A stretch of 7,398 nt of DNA from Desulfobacteraceae bacterium (GCA_030632525.1 DAOVUP010000061.1:1-7398), one strand, 5' to 3'. Shown: positions 1 to 6,105, counted from the first letter of the stretch. Program-made: numbers and translations. Notes: generated by a model not told the origin, from the letters alone.

Positions 1-1
1 A

Positions 2-88
2 GAGCATGCCAATAAGGCTATCGAACTGGGGTTCAAAGTTGATAGTCCATTATTTAAATCCAAGGACGAAAAGCCAGATAAGGCCTGA
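2..88 (+). CDS. 3' end of an unidentified gene (partial)
   Basis: An open plus-strand frame enters from the left edge and gives 28 residues ending in ...KDEKPDKA. It closes with TGA at 86-88, followed directly by TAA (89-91). The composition (Lys/Asp/Glu-rich tail after a mixed hydrophobic segment with AIELGFKVDSPLF) looks like the C-terminus of a cytoplasmic protein. I do not recognise the family. The opposite strand is also open here as far as the edge, so the coding assignment rests only on composition and the tandem stops. Confidence 0.5.
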   Translation, partial: EHANKAIELGFKVDSPLFKSKDEKPDKA

Positions 89-314
89 TAAGTTTTTTGC
101 CTTATATCCCTATGCAGGCTTTCGACCGCAACCCAATCAATGACCCCTGTTCGGGTGTAGTAAAACCGCAATCCCGCCCCAACCGGCACTGCAGGCAAAG
201 ACCCTACTGTCAACAGGATCATAGGGGAATATTCCGGGCAAGGTATCTGCATCAATGACTCCAGGGGTGATTGAGCCATCATGAGGCTATTGGACTAAAA
301 TTGGAGGAAAAACC
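89..314. other. intergenic leader upstream of the selenopeptide gene
   Basis: I see no convincing gene here. A 48-codon frame (112-258) is Arg/Pro/Gln-rich, has no ribosome binding site and is probably chance. Two possible hairpins occur. ATAAGGC at 78-84 pairs with GCCTTAT at 99-105 across a 14-base, T-rich loop and overlaps the preceding stop codon; no U-tract follows the second arm. An imperfect hairpin at 252-274 (TCAAT...ATTGA arms) lies about 40 bases before the start codon at 315. I could not find a clear -35/-10 pair. Confidence 0.35.
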
Positions 315-662
315 ATGTCGGAAATCGAATATCATTTACCCGAAACCTTATTAGAAATCGTCAAGAAAGATTCTGATTATAGAATTTTTCTCCTGGAAGG
401 GGAGAAGTTGATCTTTTTCCCTGCTTGACCGAACGGAGAATGGAACATCGGTGATGTTCACCAGTCAAGCCGGCATCGTCGGGCCACCGATTCTGAGATG
501 AAACACTATTTCGGTCAGATTGCTCCAGAGTTGGACTTTGAAACTGCCAGGAAGGAATTATGGAAAAGTGTGGACGTGTTTGGAAAGGAAGGCACCCGGG
601 AAAAAGAGGTGGGGATTGAGAAACAGATACTCCCAATGGCGGGTCAGGCTTGTGCTTTGTAA
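315..662 (+). CDS. putative selenocysteine-containing small protein (TGA = Sec38), likely radical SAM substrate
   Basis: ATG at 315 follows a strong GGAGG (303-307) at good spacing. The frame runs 37 codons to an in-frame TGA (426-428), then stays open for 77 more codons to TAA at 660-662, giving 115 residues with residue 38 as candidate Sec (context FFPA-U-PNGEW). A perfect hairpin starts 14 bases after the TGA and fits a bacterial SECIS. The post-TGA half looks like real protein (for example FGQIAPELDFETARKELW). Its TAA overlaps the ATG of the radical SAM gene as TAATG, which makes sense only if translation passes the TGA. The only Cys is Cys113, near the C-terminus (GQACAL). No signal peptide is visible. 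I infer a ribosomally made peptide modified by the neighbouring enzyme; a small Sec redox protein is the alternative. A nonsense-mutated pseudogene is less likely given the hairpin and the otherwise intact frame. Confidence 0.75.
443..459 (+). promoter_or_regulatory. bacterial SECIS-like hairpin
   Basis: GAACATC (443-449) pairs perfectly with GATGTTC (453-459) around the 3-base loop GGT. The loop begins 21 bases after the end of the in-frame TGA. Known bacterial SECIS elements lie within the coding region just downstream of UGA, with a G in the first two loop positions and the loop roughly 16-37 bases from UGA; all three hold here. The lower stem may extend through TGG (441-443) and CCA (461-463) with bulges. 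Predicted to bind SelB; folding and function are inferred. Confidence 0.7.
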
Positions 663-1645
663 TGGAAACTAATCAGACTTATCCGATAGACAGGGTGCTT
701 TTTGAGACCACTGAATTTTGTGTCAACAATTGCTATTTCTGCTATGGAGATTATGGACCAAATGGCAGACATATGCCGCCTGAACAGTTTTCCTCTTACT
801 TGACCAACTTAATGGAGGGTAATCTCCTCCACCCGGAATCCCTGTTGATCCTTTTCGGCGGAGAAATTCTGAATCATCCTGAATGTCTTGAAATATGTCG
901 GATCGCGGCAGAGAAAAAAGGGCCGGGCATGAACTTGGTTATCATTACCTCCGGCAAATTTTTTGATGAATTCACAGAGCAAGTTGAGACCCTGAAAGTG
1001 CAAATAAATCTCGTTCATCATTGGGAGGTGTCCATAAAAGATTTTGAGAGCTTTGAGTTTGGATTAGATCTGGTAGAGAAAGGAAACATGGTACTTTTCC
1101 GTTATGATTACCTCTATCTGGCCGATTTGAAAAAATGTATGCGGCGCTTTTTTAAACACGTGAAGATAGCAGGAATCTGGAAACAATTTGAGAAAAACAA
1201 TCGCGGGCTGGAAAAGAGGCTGAGGCGCATGCGCCAGGACGCGTCTCCTGACATGGTCTTTATCGAAGAGTTCTACTATCCGAGCGGAAATAATAGTAAT
1301 AGTACCGGTTTGGTATTCTCCCCACTGGATCGCAGCGTTTTGAGAAAGGAAGCTAAAAGGTCAGAAGCGCCATGTTCCCTTTTCGATCCCCAGTATCGTT
1401 CCGCGGTTCACGTTACACATGATGGCACTCTGTACCCGTGTCACCTTCCCCGTTTTAAGAAGGCATGCCAGCCATTAGGCAACGTCGGTGACAGGGAGTT
1501 CATAGAGTCATACGGTGAAAGGCTTCATGCATTCAAGAATGCTTTGAAAGAATGGCAAAGAAAGGAATACTCCATAACCGGCAACTGCGTTGAGGGATGT
1601 CGTCGTATTTTCCGTTGTGAACCAACACAAAAGGAGTTTTCATAG
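662..1645 (+). CDS. radical SAM/SPASM-domain protein, probable peptide maturase
   Basis: A 327-residue protein starting at ATG 662. An upstream in-frame TTG at 650 lies inside the preceding gene and is less likely. Cys20, Cys24 and Cys27 form the CX3CX2C motif (CVNNCYFC) that holds the SAM-binding [4Fe-4S] cluster, and LFGGEIL is the following GGE-type SAM-contact motif. The C-terminal third has a SPASM/twitch-like Cys set: Cys238, then Gly255 and Cys260 in the GX4C arrangement (HDGTLYPC), Cys269, and Cys309, Cys313 and Cys319 (CX3CX5C) for auxiliary clusters. This layout is typical of enzymes that make radical-based crosslinks in ribosomal peptides (PqqE, AlbA, sactipeptide and SCIFF maturases). 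Translational coupling to the Sec-containing frame through TAATG points to that product as substrate. No N-terminal PqqD-like recognition domain is visible. The substrate and the reaction are inferred. Confidence 0.9.
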   Translation: METNQTYPIDRVLFETTEFCVNNCYFCYGDYGPNGRHMPPEQFSSYLTNLMEGNLLHPESLLILFGGEILNHPECLEICRIAAEKKGPGMNLVIITSGKFFDEFTEQVETLKVQINLVHHWEVSIKDFESFEFGLDLVEKGNMVLFRYDYLYLADLKKCMRRFFKHVKIAGIWKQFEKNNRGLEKRLRRMRQDASPDMVFIEEFYYPSGNNSNSTGLVFSPLDRSVLRKEAKRSEAPCSLFDPQYRSAVHVTHDGTLYPCHLPRFKKACQPLGNVGDREFIESYGERLHAFKNALKEWQRKEYSITGNCVEGCRRIFRCEPTQKEFS

Positions 1646-1814
1646 AGGTCATTATCAAACTCTTAGATGAATTATTGACATTTGCTATAGAATATGCTGA
1701 AGTGCAGAAATCCCATATAAACCCTGTTTAGGGGACCGTGAGGCATTAAAAGGATCAGAATTTCAAGATAGAGCTATTCATCCTCATATCGTGATGGATA
1801 TAATCGCTAATTGA
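1645..1814 (+). pseudogene. coding-like remnant split across two frames, possible decayed third gene
   Basis: Directly after the radical SAM stop, one frame (1645-1728, then TAG at 1729-1731) reads like protein: segments KLLDELLTFAIEYAEV and QKSHINPV. At the TAG, the frame one base back continues with LGDREALKGSEFQDRA and HPHIVMDIIAN to TGA at 1812-1814. Joined, they would give roughly 55 residues of plausible helical protein. No start codon sits at a sensible distance from the AAGGAG at 1631-1636, which lies in the end of the radical SAM gene. It could be a frameshifted leftover, a sequencing error, or chance. I do not recognise the family. Confidence 0.3.
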
Positions 1815-1836
1815 AGTTCCGGTTATTATAACTCTC

Positions 1837-1864
1837 AGTATAAGGATAGGTTTTCTTTTATACT
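1837..1864. repeat. small inverted repeat before the Cys-rich gene
   Basis: AGTATAA (1837-1843) and TTATACT (1858-1864) are perfect 7-bp arms around a 14-base loop, about 80 bases upstream of the GTG start at 1943. It could be an operator or an A/T-rich coincidence. No clear promoter hexamers are seen nearby. Confidence 0.2.
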
Positions 1865-1942
1865 GGTCAGAAGTTAAGATCAAAGCGTGGATTCCCACTT
1901 AGTATACCTATGTGGTGCCTTCTGAAAGGAAGTCGTATCGTT

Positions 1943-2356
1943 GTGAAAACACTGCCACTGACAAAGATTCTTTCCCATGTTTTTCTTGCTATCCTGATCT
2001 TGAATATTAGTGTCATTTTTCCAAAAACAGAGTGGATGTGCCACTGTGATAAAGATCTAAAAAAGGCCTCCAACTGCTGCAATTGTCCGAAATGTGTGGA
2101 CAAGAGAGACGGATTGCTCGCTTACTGCCATTTTTCCGATCTTAGAGATAAAGAAGAAAACAAAACGGTTGTCTTGAAAACGGCGGGTTGTCTATGCGGT
2201 CCCGGTCTCACTGTTTTGAATCTTCCTGTTAACAACCCTTTTATTCCAATCAAACGCGCTGACTACTTTTTACATCTACCTGAATATTCCTTTCAAACTG
2301 AGATCCTTCTTCCACTATTAGAAGAACGTGTTCTCCCCATTGATCATCCCGGATGA
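1943..2356 (+). CDS. small Cys-rich exported or membrane-anchored protein, unknown function
   Basis: I prefer GTG at 1943 (137 residues), preceded by AAAGGAAG (1925-1932). The in-frame ATG at 1910 has no ribosome binding site and would add 11 residues before the signal. Residues 8-26 (KILSHVFLAILILNISVIF) form one hydrophobic segment after a short basic start, so this is a signal peptide or N-terminal anchor. The exported part is Cys-rich: Cys33-X-Cys35, Cys45-Cys46-X-Cys48-X2-Cys51, Cys62 and Cys83-X-Cys85-Gly, arranged like metal or cluster ligands or disulfides. The C-terminal third lacks Cys and contains Pro-spaced hydrophobic stretches. No CXXCH is present, so it is not a c-type cytochrome. 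I do not recognise the family; metal binding is a guess from the Cys pattern. It is flanked by gene-poor DNA on both sides and appears monocistronic. Confidence 0.65.
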   Translation: MKTLPLTKILSHVFLAILILNISVIFPKTEWMCHCDKDLKKASNCCNCPKCVDKRDGLLAYCHFSDLRDKEENKTVVLKTAGCLCGPGLTVLNLPVNNPFIPIKRADYFLHLPEYSFQTEILLPLLEERVLPIDHPG

Positions 2357-2779
2357 CCTTCCAGGAGCACCTACCACATCTTTTGCTTGCCTTGTCCTAC
2401 TGTTGAGCTTTGTTCTCAGGGCTGGAGCGCGGCTATCTGACGGCACCCATAATAAGTTAATGGCGCGTCAGACCTATCCTTACTCTATGCCCTGTGGAAT
2501 CAGCAAGATTACAGGAAGGGGGAGTTCCTTGCACTTTTTTGGTCGAGCATTTATTGACATCTCATCATTGTCTTAACCTGTACTGTTTTTACACGACTGA
2601 ATTTTGAAGGAGCTATTCCCCCTGAGAGCACTAATGCTACTCCTTTCCCGATTTTGTAAAGACAACTCAGGTTTGGATAACAAAGAGTCGTTCCCATGGC
2701 AAAACCTACAAACACTGACCTTGTTCTGCGAACAAGGTTTCAAATGTGGACTAAACAAATAAGCAAGAAAGGAGACTAT
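2357..2779. other. long gene-less region before the FG-GAP operon
   Basis: No convincing gene is seen in these 423 bases. A plus-strand frame (2328-2576) starts inside the Cys-rich gene in another frame and has no start signal. An ATG at 2696, in frame with the FG-GAP gene, lacks a ribosome binding site and would add 28 residues before its signal peptide. What the region holds is probably the 5' leader and promoter of the operon. A TTGACA at 2554-2559 lacks a good -10 at normal spacing; TTGTAA (2654-2659) with GATAAC (2676-2681), 16 bases apart, is a weak alternative. The strongest structure is the inverted repeat at 2718-2738. Confidence 0.4.
2718..2738. repeat. perfect 9-bp inverted repeat in the leader of the FG-GAP operon
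   Basis: ACCTTGTTC (2718-2726) and GAACAAGGT (2730-2738) are perfect arms around a 3-base TGC loop, ending 41 bases before the ATG at 2780. As RNA it is a tight hairpin; as DNA a dyad able to bind a dimeric repressor. Only TTT follows it partially, so it is a poor intrinsic terminator. Its place between the possible promoter and the ribosome binding site suggests an operator or an mRNA-stability element. Confidence 0.5.
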
Positions 2780-4120
2780 ATGTACACTCCAAACATACGA
2801 ATCATGTTGACAGCCTTAATATTACTTGTGGCGACAGGCATCGGTCTTGGCACGGGTTGTTCCTCAGACGACTCGGCAAGCGTCGCCCCTACCTCAGCGT
2901 TTTTGAGCAACGAAACCCTTGAGGGAAGCATGCAGGGCCACTCTGGTGTCGCACTGGATCTCAACGGCGACGGGAATAAGGATCTGGTGATCGGGGCTCC
3001 CTTCGCTAACATTGAAGATACCAAAGGGGCTCTGCTTGTCTATCTCTCCACACCCGAAGGATCTTTTTATAACAGCGCGGCTGTTTTGAGAGAAAACGGC
3101 AACCTTGGCTGGAGCCTTGTCGCCCTGGGCGACGTGGATGGCGATGGGAAAGAGGATTTTGCTGCAGGCGCTTACAGTGGCAGCGGCGAACACGTCTCCC
3201 TCTCAGGGACTGTGGTTATTTACAGGGGAGGTTCTGAGCCCCTGAAGGTGGCCGTCCTTGAAGGGGACAACGCAATGGACAAGTTTGGTTACGCCCTGGC
3301 TTCAGGAGACTTAAATAATGACGGAGCCACCGATCTCATCGTTGGCGCACCTTTACACTCGCCCAGCCCGTCCCTCTATCAGGGAGGATCGGTATACGTC
3401 TACTTCGGACCCAGCTACACTCAGGCCAACGTAATAAAAATACCCGCCACCGTAGCCAACAGTGGCATCGGCTTCTCCCTCGCGGTGGGAGACATCAACG
3501 GTGACGATATAGATGATCTGCTCATGGAGGCCGCCTACAAAGTGATCGGGTATTATGGCGGGGACGATTTCTCTCCATCTGCGGTTCCTGACGTTTTCTT
3601 CACGCCCGGCAGGGTCAGCGGGTTTGGCCGTGCTATGGCTGTGCTCTGGGACCTGGATAACGACGGCTATAATGATGTGGCAGTGGGGGCTTATAAGGCA
3701 GCGATGGACGCCAACGATATCGACACCGGTCGTCTCTACATCCTTGGGGGAGGCCCTTCGTCTCTCGAACTCCTGGCCACAATCGATGGAAAGGAGCAAT
3801 GCGGGCAGTTCGCATCGGCCGTCCTTCCCATTGACGACGTGGACGGGGACGATACCCCGGACCTGGCGGTGAGCGCCCTGCACGGCGACGGGGATCCGTG
3901 GAGCATGACGGGAAAGATCTTCATATTCAGCGGTAGCTCCCTCATCACAGAGGCCACCGTGGAAACAGCGGAAGTTATCCCGGGAAAAGCGCGGGACATG
4001 CACCTGGGCGCCTTTCTGGCTCTGGTCACAAATGGAGAGTGGCTGGCTACGGGAGCCCCCACCGAAGGAGCCAATATCGGTAGTGTCCGGCTCTACGACC
4101 TGGCCTCAGTCGGCAATTAG
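2780..4120 (+). CDS. FG-GAP repeat (integrin-alpha-like beta-propeller) lipoprotein
   Basis: A 446-residue protein. AAAGGAG (2768-2774), five bases before ATG 2780, decides the start. Residues 1-27 are a signal peptide with a basic N-region, a hydrophobic core (LTALILLVATGIGLG) and Cys27 followed by SSDD. This is lipoprotein-like, although the lipobox (GTG-C) is imperfect. The rest consists of FG-GAP blades with Ca-binding DxDxDG-type loops at about residues 60 (DLNGDGNKD), 118 (DVDGDGKED), 177 (DLNNDGATD), 238 (DINGDDIDD), 291 (DLDNDGYND) and 353 (DVDGDDTPD). Most are followed by the typical [LV]xVGA strand; the 238 blade is degenerate (LLMEAA). Such propellers are extracytoplasmic, Ca-stabilised binding scaffolds. 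The function is not determined. The next gene starts 36 bases downstream, so the two are probably one operon. Confidence 0.9.
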   Translation: MYTPNIRIMLTALILLVATGIGLGTGCSSDDSASVAPTSAFLSNETLEGSMQGHSGVALDLNGDGNKDLVIGAPFANIEDTKGALLVYLSTPEGSFYNSAAVLRENGNLGWSLVALGDVDGDGKEDFAAGAYSGSGEHVSLSGTVVIYRGGSEPLKVAVLEGDNAMDKFGYALASGDLNNDGATDLIVGAPLHSPSPSLYQGGSVYVYFGPSYTQANVIKIPATVANSGIGFSLAVGDINGDDIDDLLMEAAYKVIGYYGGDDFSPSAVPDVFFTPGRVSGFGRAMAVLWDLDNDGYNDVAVGAYKAAMDANDIDTGRLYILGGGPSSLELLATIDGKEQCGQFASAVLPIDDVDGDDTPDLAVSALHGDGDPWSMTGKIFIFSGSSLITEATVETAEVIPGKARDMHLGAFLALVTNGEWLATGAPTEGANIGSVRLYDLASVGN

Positions 4121-4156
4121 TGATAACCAAGGAATGAAAAAAAAGGAGATATTTCC

Positions 4157-5239
4157 ATGAAAAAAATCACGATTATCTGCATCAGCCTCGCTGCCTTTGT
4201 CGTTGTGGCTCTTGCAGCGGTATATAACGAAAGCAACTTTTCATCCCGCGGCAGGATGTACCAACCTGCACCGGAAGGGCATCTCATCGGGCAAGACAAC
4301 GGCTCTGGGGGCGGCCTTCACCACCCGGGCGAGGACTGTGGGACATGCCACCGCGTTGGTGGAAGGGCCGAATCACACCTTTTTACTATGGCGGGAACAC
4401 TTTACGAGGACCGTTCCGCCCGCTCAGTCGTCAAGCAGGGCGAGGTTATTATGGAAGACTGGGACGGTAATATCATCAGCATGACGAGCAATGAGGTCGG
4501 GAATTTCTGGACTTATAGCCCCGTTGCCAGCGATCCCTACACCGTGTCCAACTACCACGGCCATGAACCCTTTGTGCCCATGTACGTGGAGGATGAAGAG
4601 GGGAACCTGTTGGAGCCGGCCGATCCTGACAGTAGCAACACTTGGCATTATAAGACCTGGATACGGAACGGAAACGCTTACCGGCCCATGGCGTCGATCG
4701 CAGGGGTAGGCGGCAGTTCGGCTCGCAACCGCATGAGCTGCAACATGCACCACGGGGGTGTCGCCCATCGTGCGGGGGGTCTATGGGTGGGCAAGGGTTC
4801 AACCCTCACATCCTACCCGGCCTCGGGCCTGAGCTACCAAAAACACGCCTACCCTATCCTGCGCAGCAAGTGCTCTCCCTGCCATATCCCCGGGAAGGCG
4901 AAGACCTCGGTGAACACAAAGACGGCTCTGCCCGAATTCGGCGTGGATTCCACCTGCATCGACTATAGCGGCGGCCTCGATCTCATGACCTACGAGGGAT
5001 CGACAGTGAAGGTGCCAAAGCTCGGTGACGATGGCAAACCAATACCTAACGAATTCGATACTTACTCCAAAATAGGGGTTTTAGGCGTGGTGAACACAAA
5101 TGCTTCGGAACAGAGTGCACTCTTGCTCAAGACCGTTTCCGGGGGGACCCAGCATGCCGGGGGCGTCTTCTGGAACGATAGCTCACTCGATTACATTGCT
5201 CTTAGGCAGTGGATCGCGGAGGGGGCGCTGGAGAATTAG
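4157..5239 (+). CDS. exported c-type cytochrome-like protein with two CXXCH sites
   Basis: 360 residues; ATG 4157 follows AAAAGGAGAT at good spacing. Residues 2-22 (KKITIICISLAAFVVVALA) are a Sec signal peptide or anchor. Haem c attachment motifs occur at Cys61-His65 (CGTCH) and Cys239-His243 (CSPCH). Cys195-His199 reads CNMHH, where a third CXXCH would be expected but the second Cys is His. Residues about 78-115 (AGTLYED... through NEVGNFW) resemble a carboxypeptidase-regulatory-like beta-sandwich. From about 228 the protein resembles diverged cytochrome c domains that end in a WI-x-x-GA motif, including LDLMTYEGS and a final RQWIAEGALEN. It probably acts in the periplasm or cell surface in electron transfer or redox sensing, alongside the upstream FG-GAP lipoprotein. 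Substrate and redox partner are unknown. Confidence 0.85.
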   Translation: MKKITIICISLAAFVVVALAAVYNESNFSSRGRMYQPAPEGHLIGQDNGSGGGLHHPGEDCGTCHRVGGRAESHLFTMAGTLYEDRSARSVVKQGEVIMEDWDGNIISMTSNEVGNFWTYSPVASDPYTVSNYHGHEPFVPMYVEDEEGNLLEPADPDSSNTWHYKTWIRNGNAYRPMASIAGVGGSSARNRMSCNMHHGGVAHRAGGLWVGKGSTLTSYPASGLSYQKHAYPILRSKCSPCHIPGKAKTSVNTKTALPEFGVDSTCIDYSGGLDLMTYEGSTVKVPKLGDDGKPIPNEFDTYSKIGVLGVVNTNASEQSALLLKTVSGGTQHAGGVFWNDSSLDYIALRQWIAEGALEN

Positions 5240-5302
5240 CCTTGCATCGTCCGCGCTGAGGGGCCATTAATACCGGAGCGCTGAGCCACATAATCAAGTA
5301 TG

Positions 5303-5335
5303 TAGTGCCTGAACGAAAATCCTGTTCAGGCACTA
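5303..5335 (+). terminator. probable intrinsic terminator of the FG-GAP/cytochrome operon
   Basis: TAGTGCCTGAAC (5303-5314) pairs perfectly with GTTCAGGCACTA (5324-5335) around a 9-base loop, 63 bases after the cytochrome stop. The trailing sequence (TCTTGGATTTT) is only moderately U-rich, so termination may be partial or the hairpin may instead protect the mRNA end. It also lies downstream of the convergent carbonic anhydrase gene and could serve both strands. Confidence 0.6.
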
Positions 5336-5420
5336 TCTTGGATTTTGATTCTGAATTTGTATTCCCTCCATGGGGGGAGAGCGAATTATTTGTTGCCCCT
5401 TTTGAGGGACCGTCCTGAAG

Positions 5421-5439
5421 CCACCCGCTATGCGGGTGG
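5421..5439. repeat. GC-rich hairpin, possible REP-type element or second terminator
   Basis: CCACCCGC (5421-5428) and GCGGGTGG (5432-5439) form a perfect 8-bp stem with a 3-base TAT loop. It lies between the convergent cytochrome and carbonic anhydrase genes. No U-tract follows on either strand. The form (GC-rich, short loop, intergenic) resembles REP or IS200/IS605-end hairpins, but a single copy in one window cannot show that. Confidence 0.4.
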
Positions 5440-5529
5440 AGCGTCACTACCTGTGTGGTGGTCCAAAGGATCGATTGAAACAGGATCGAGACCGGAGATA
5501 TTTATACATCGGACTATTGGACGAATCCA

Positions 5530-6105
5530 TCAAGACTCGTACCCATTGACGACGATCTCAATGGTCCCTGAGGAGAGATCGTACACCAAACCATGCACGA
5601 TCAGAGTTTCTGGCACGAACGGATAGCTTTTAATCGCTTCAACCTCCTCCTTGACGGCCGCCCGGGGATCCTCAAAGGCATGAAGCCATTCTATCAACTT
5701 TTCCCGTATAGGCGTACCAACAAGATTTTTGAATTCCTGCCATTTTTCTGGATGGAGATTGGTTTCCATATTTCCAATTAGCGTATCAATTTTCGAATAT
5801 GCAAGGCTGCAGCCACAATCCGTATGCATTATGACGGCGATCTCCTTTAAACCAGCAAGGTGAATACCGACCACAAGGGACCGTTTATCGGCCATCCCTC
5901 CCAGAGTCCTTATGATTCTGGCTTGCGACTGAATCTCCCCGGTAGACCGAAAAGGAGGGACCCCAGCCGCCGCAAGGTTGACCCGAGGATCCATGCAGGT
6001 CACTACCCCATAAGGGTAAGGTTGTCTTTGTGTAGGGAGAGCGTCAGCATCGATCGCTTCTATGAACTTCTTGTTTTCTTCTAATATCGTATCCAACCAC
6101 GTCAT
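5530..6105 (-). CDS. beta-class carbonic anhydrase
   Basis: 191 residues, a usual length for compact bacterial beta-carbonic anhydrases. It catalyses reversible hydration of CO2 to bicarbonate, with a zinc ion held by Cys37, His94 and Cys97. The signature CMDPR (37-41) supplies Cys37 and the Asp39-Arg41 dyad; HTDCGC (94-99) supplies the other two ligands. The remaining core motifs (RTLGG at 66-70; SLVVGIHLAGLKEI following) also fit. The ATG is preceded on the minus strand by a strong AGGAGGAG (complement of about 6111-6119), which fixes the start. No signal peptide, so cytoplasmic. It lies 95 bases downstream of ddl on the same strand and may be co-transcribed, although its own strong ribosome binding site and the gap also allow independent expression. 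Confidence 0.95.
   Translation of the reverse strand: MTWLDTILEENKKFIEAIDADALPTQRQPYPYGVVTCMDPRVNLAAAGVPPFRSTGEIQSQARIIRTLGGMADKRSLVVGIHLAGLKEIAVIMHTDCGCSLAYSKIDTLIGNMETNLHPEKWQEFKNLVGTPIREKLIEWLHAFEDPRAAVKEEVEAIKSYPFVPETLIVHGLVYDLSSGTIEIVVNGYES

Noticed and set aside
112..258. 48-codon plus-strand frame between the partial gene and the selenopeptide gene
   Set aside because: It is Arg/Gln/Pro-rich with no ribosome binding site and looks like a chance frame.
1..282. Minus-strand open frame of 94 codons running off the left edge (ATG at 282-280)
   Set aside because: It has no clear ribosome binding site and its composition is unconvincing. It lies antisense to the plus-strand gene end, which has tandem stops. 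It cannot be excluded without the sequence to the left.
426..428. UGA read as tryptophan or glycine by an alternative genetic code
   Set aside because: Other genes in this window end in TGA (86-88, 2354-2356, and the ddl and carbonic anhydrase stops), and TGG is used for Trp, so TGA is a normal stop here except at this position.
361..636. Minus-strand 91-codon frame opposite the selenopeptide gene
   Set aside because: It has no ribosome binding site, a Ser/Pro-rich composition typical of antisense shadows, and lies opposite a better-supported frame with ribosome binding site and SECIS.
650..661. Alternative TTG start for the radical SAM gene, adding four residues
   Set aside because: The ATG at 662 overlaps the upstream stop as TAATG, a classic coupling arrangement; TTG has no ribosome binding site advantage.
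1675..1703. TTGACA (1675-1680) as a promoter after the radical SAM gene
   Set aside because: No acceptable -10 hexamer occurs 15-19 bases downstream; TATAGA is far too close.
2328..2576. 82-codon plus-strand frame overlapping the end of the Cys-rich gene
   Set aside because: It starts inside another gene in a different frame, without a ribosome binding site or recognisable motifs.
3353..4074. Long minus-strand frames opposite the FG-GAP gene (216 and 112 codons)
   Set aside because: They are shadows of the GC-rich, repetitive DxDxDG coding sequence; no start signals or domains are seen.
5345..5626. 93-codon plus-strand frame across the terminator-hairpin region into the carbonic anhydrase gene
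   Set aside because: Its second part is antisense to clear carbonic anhydrase coding sequence, and the first part has no ribosome binding site.
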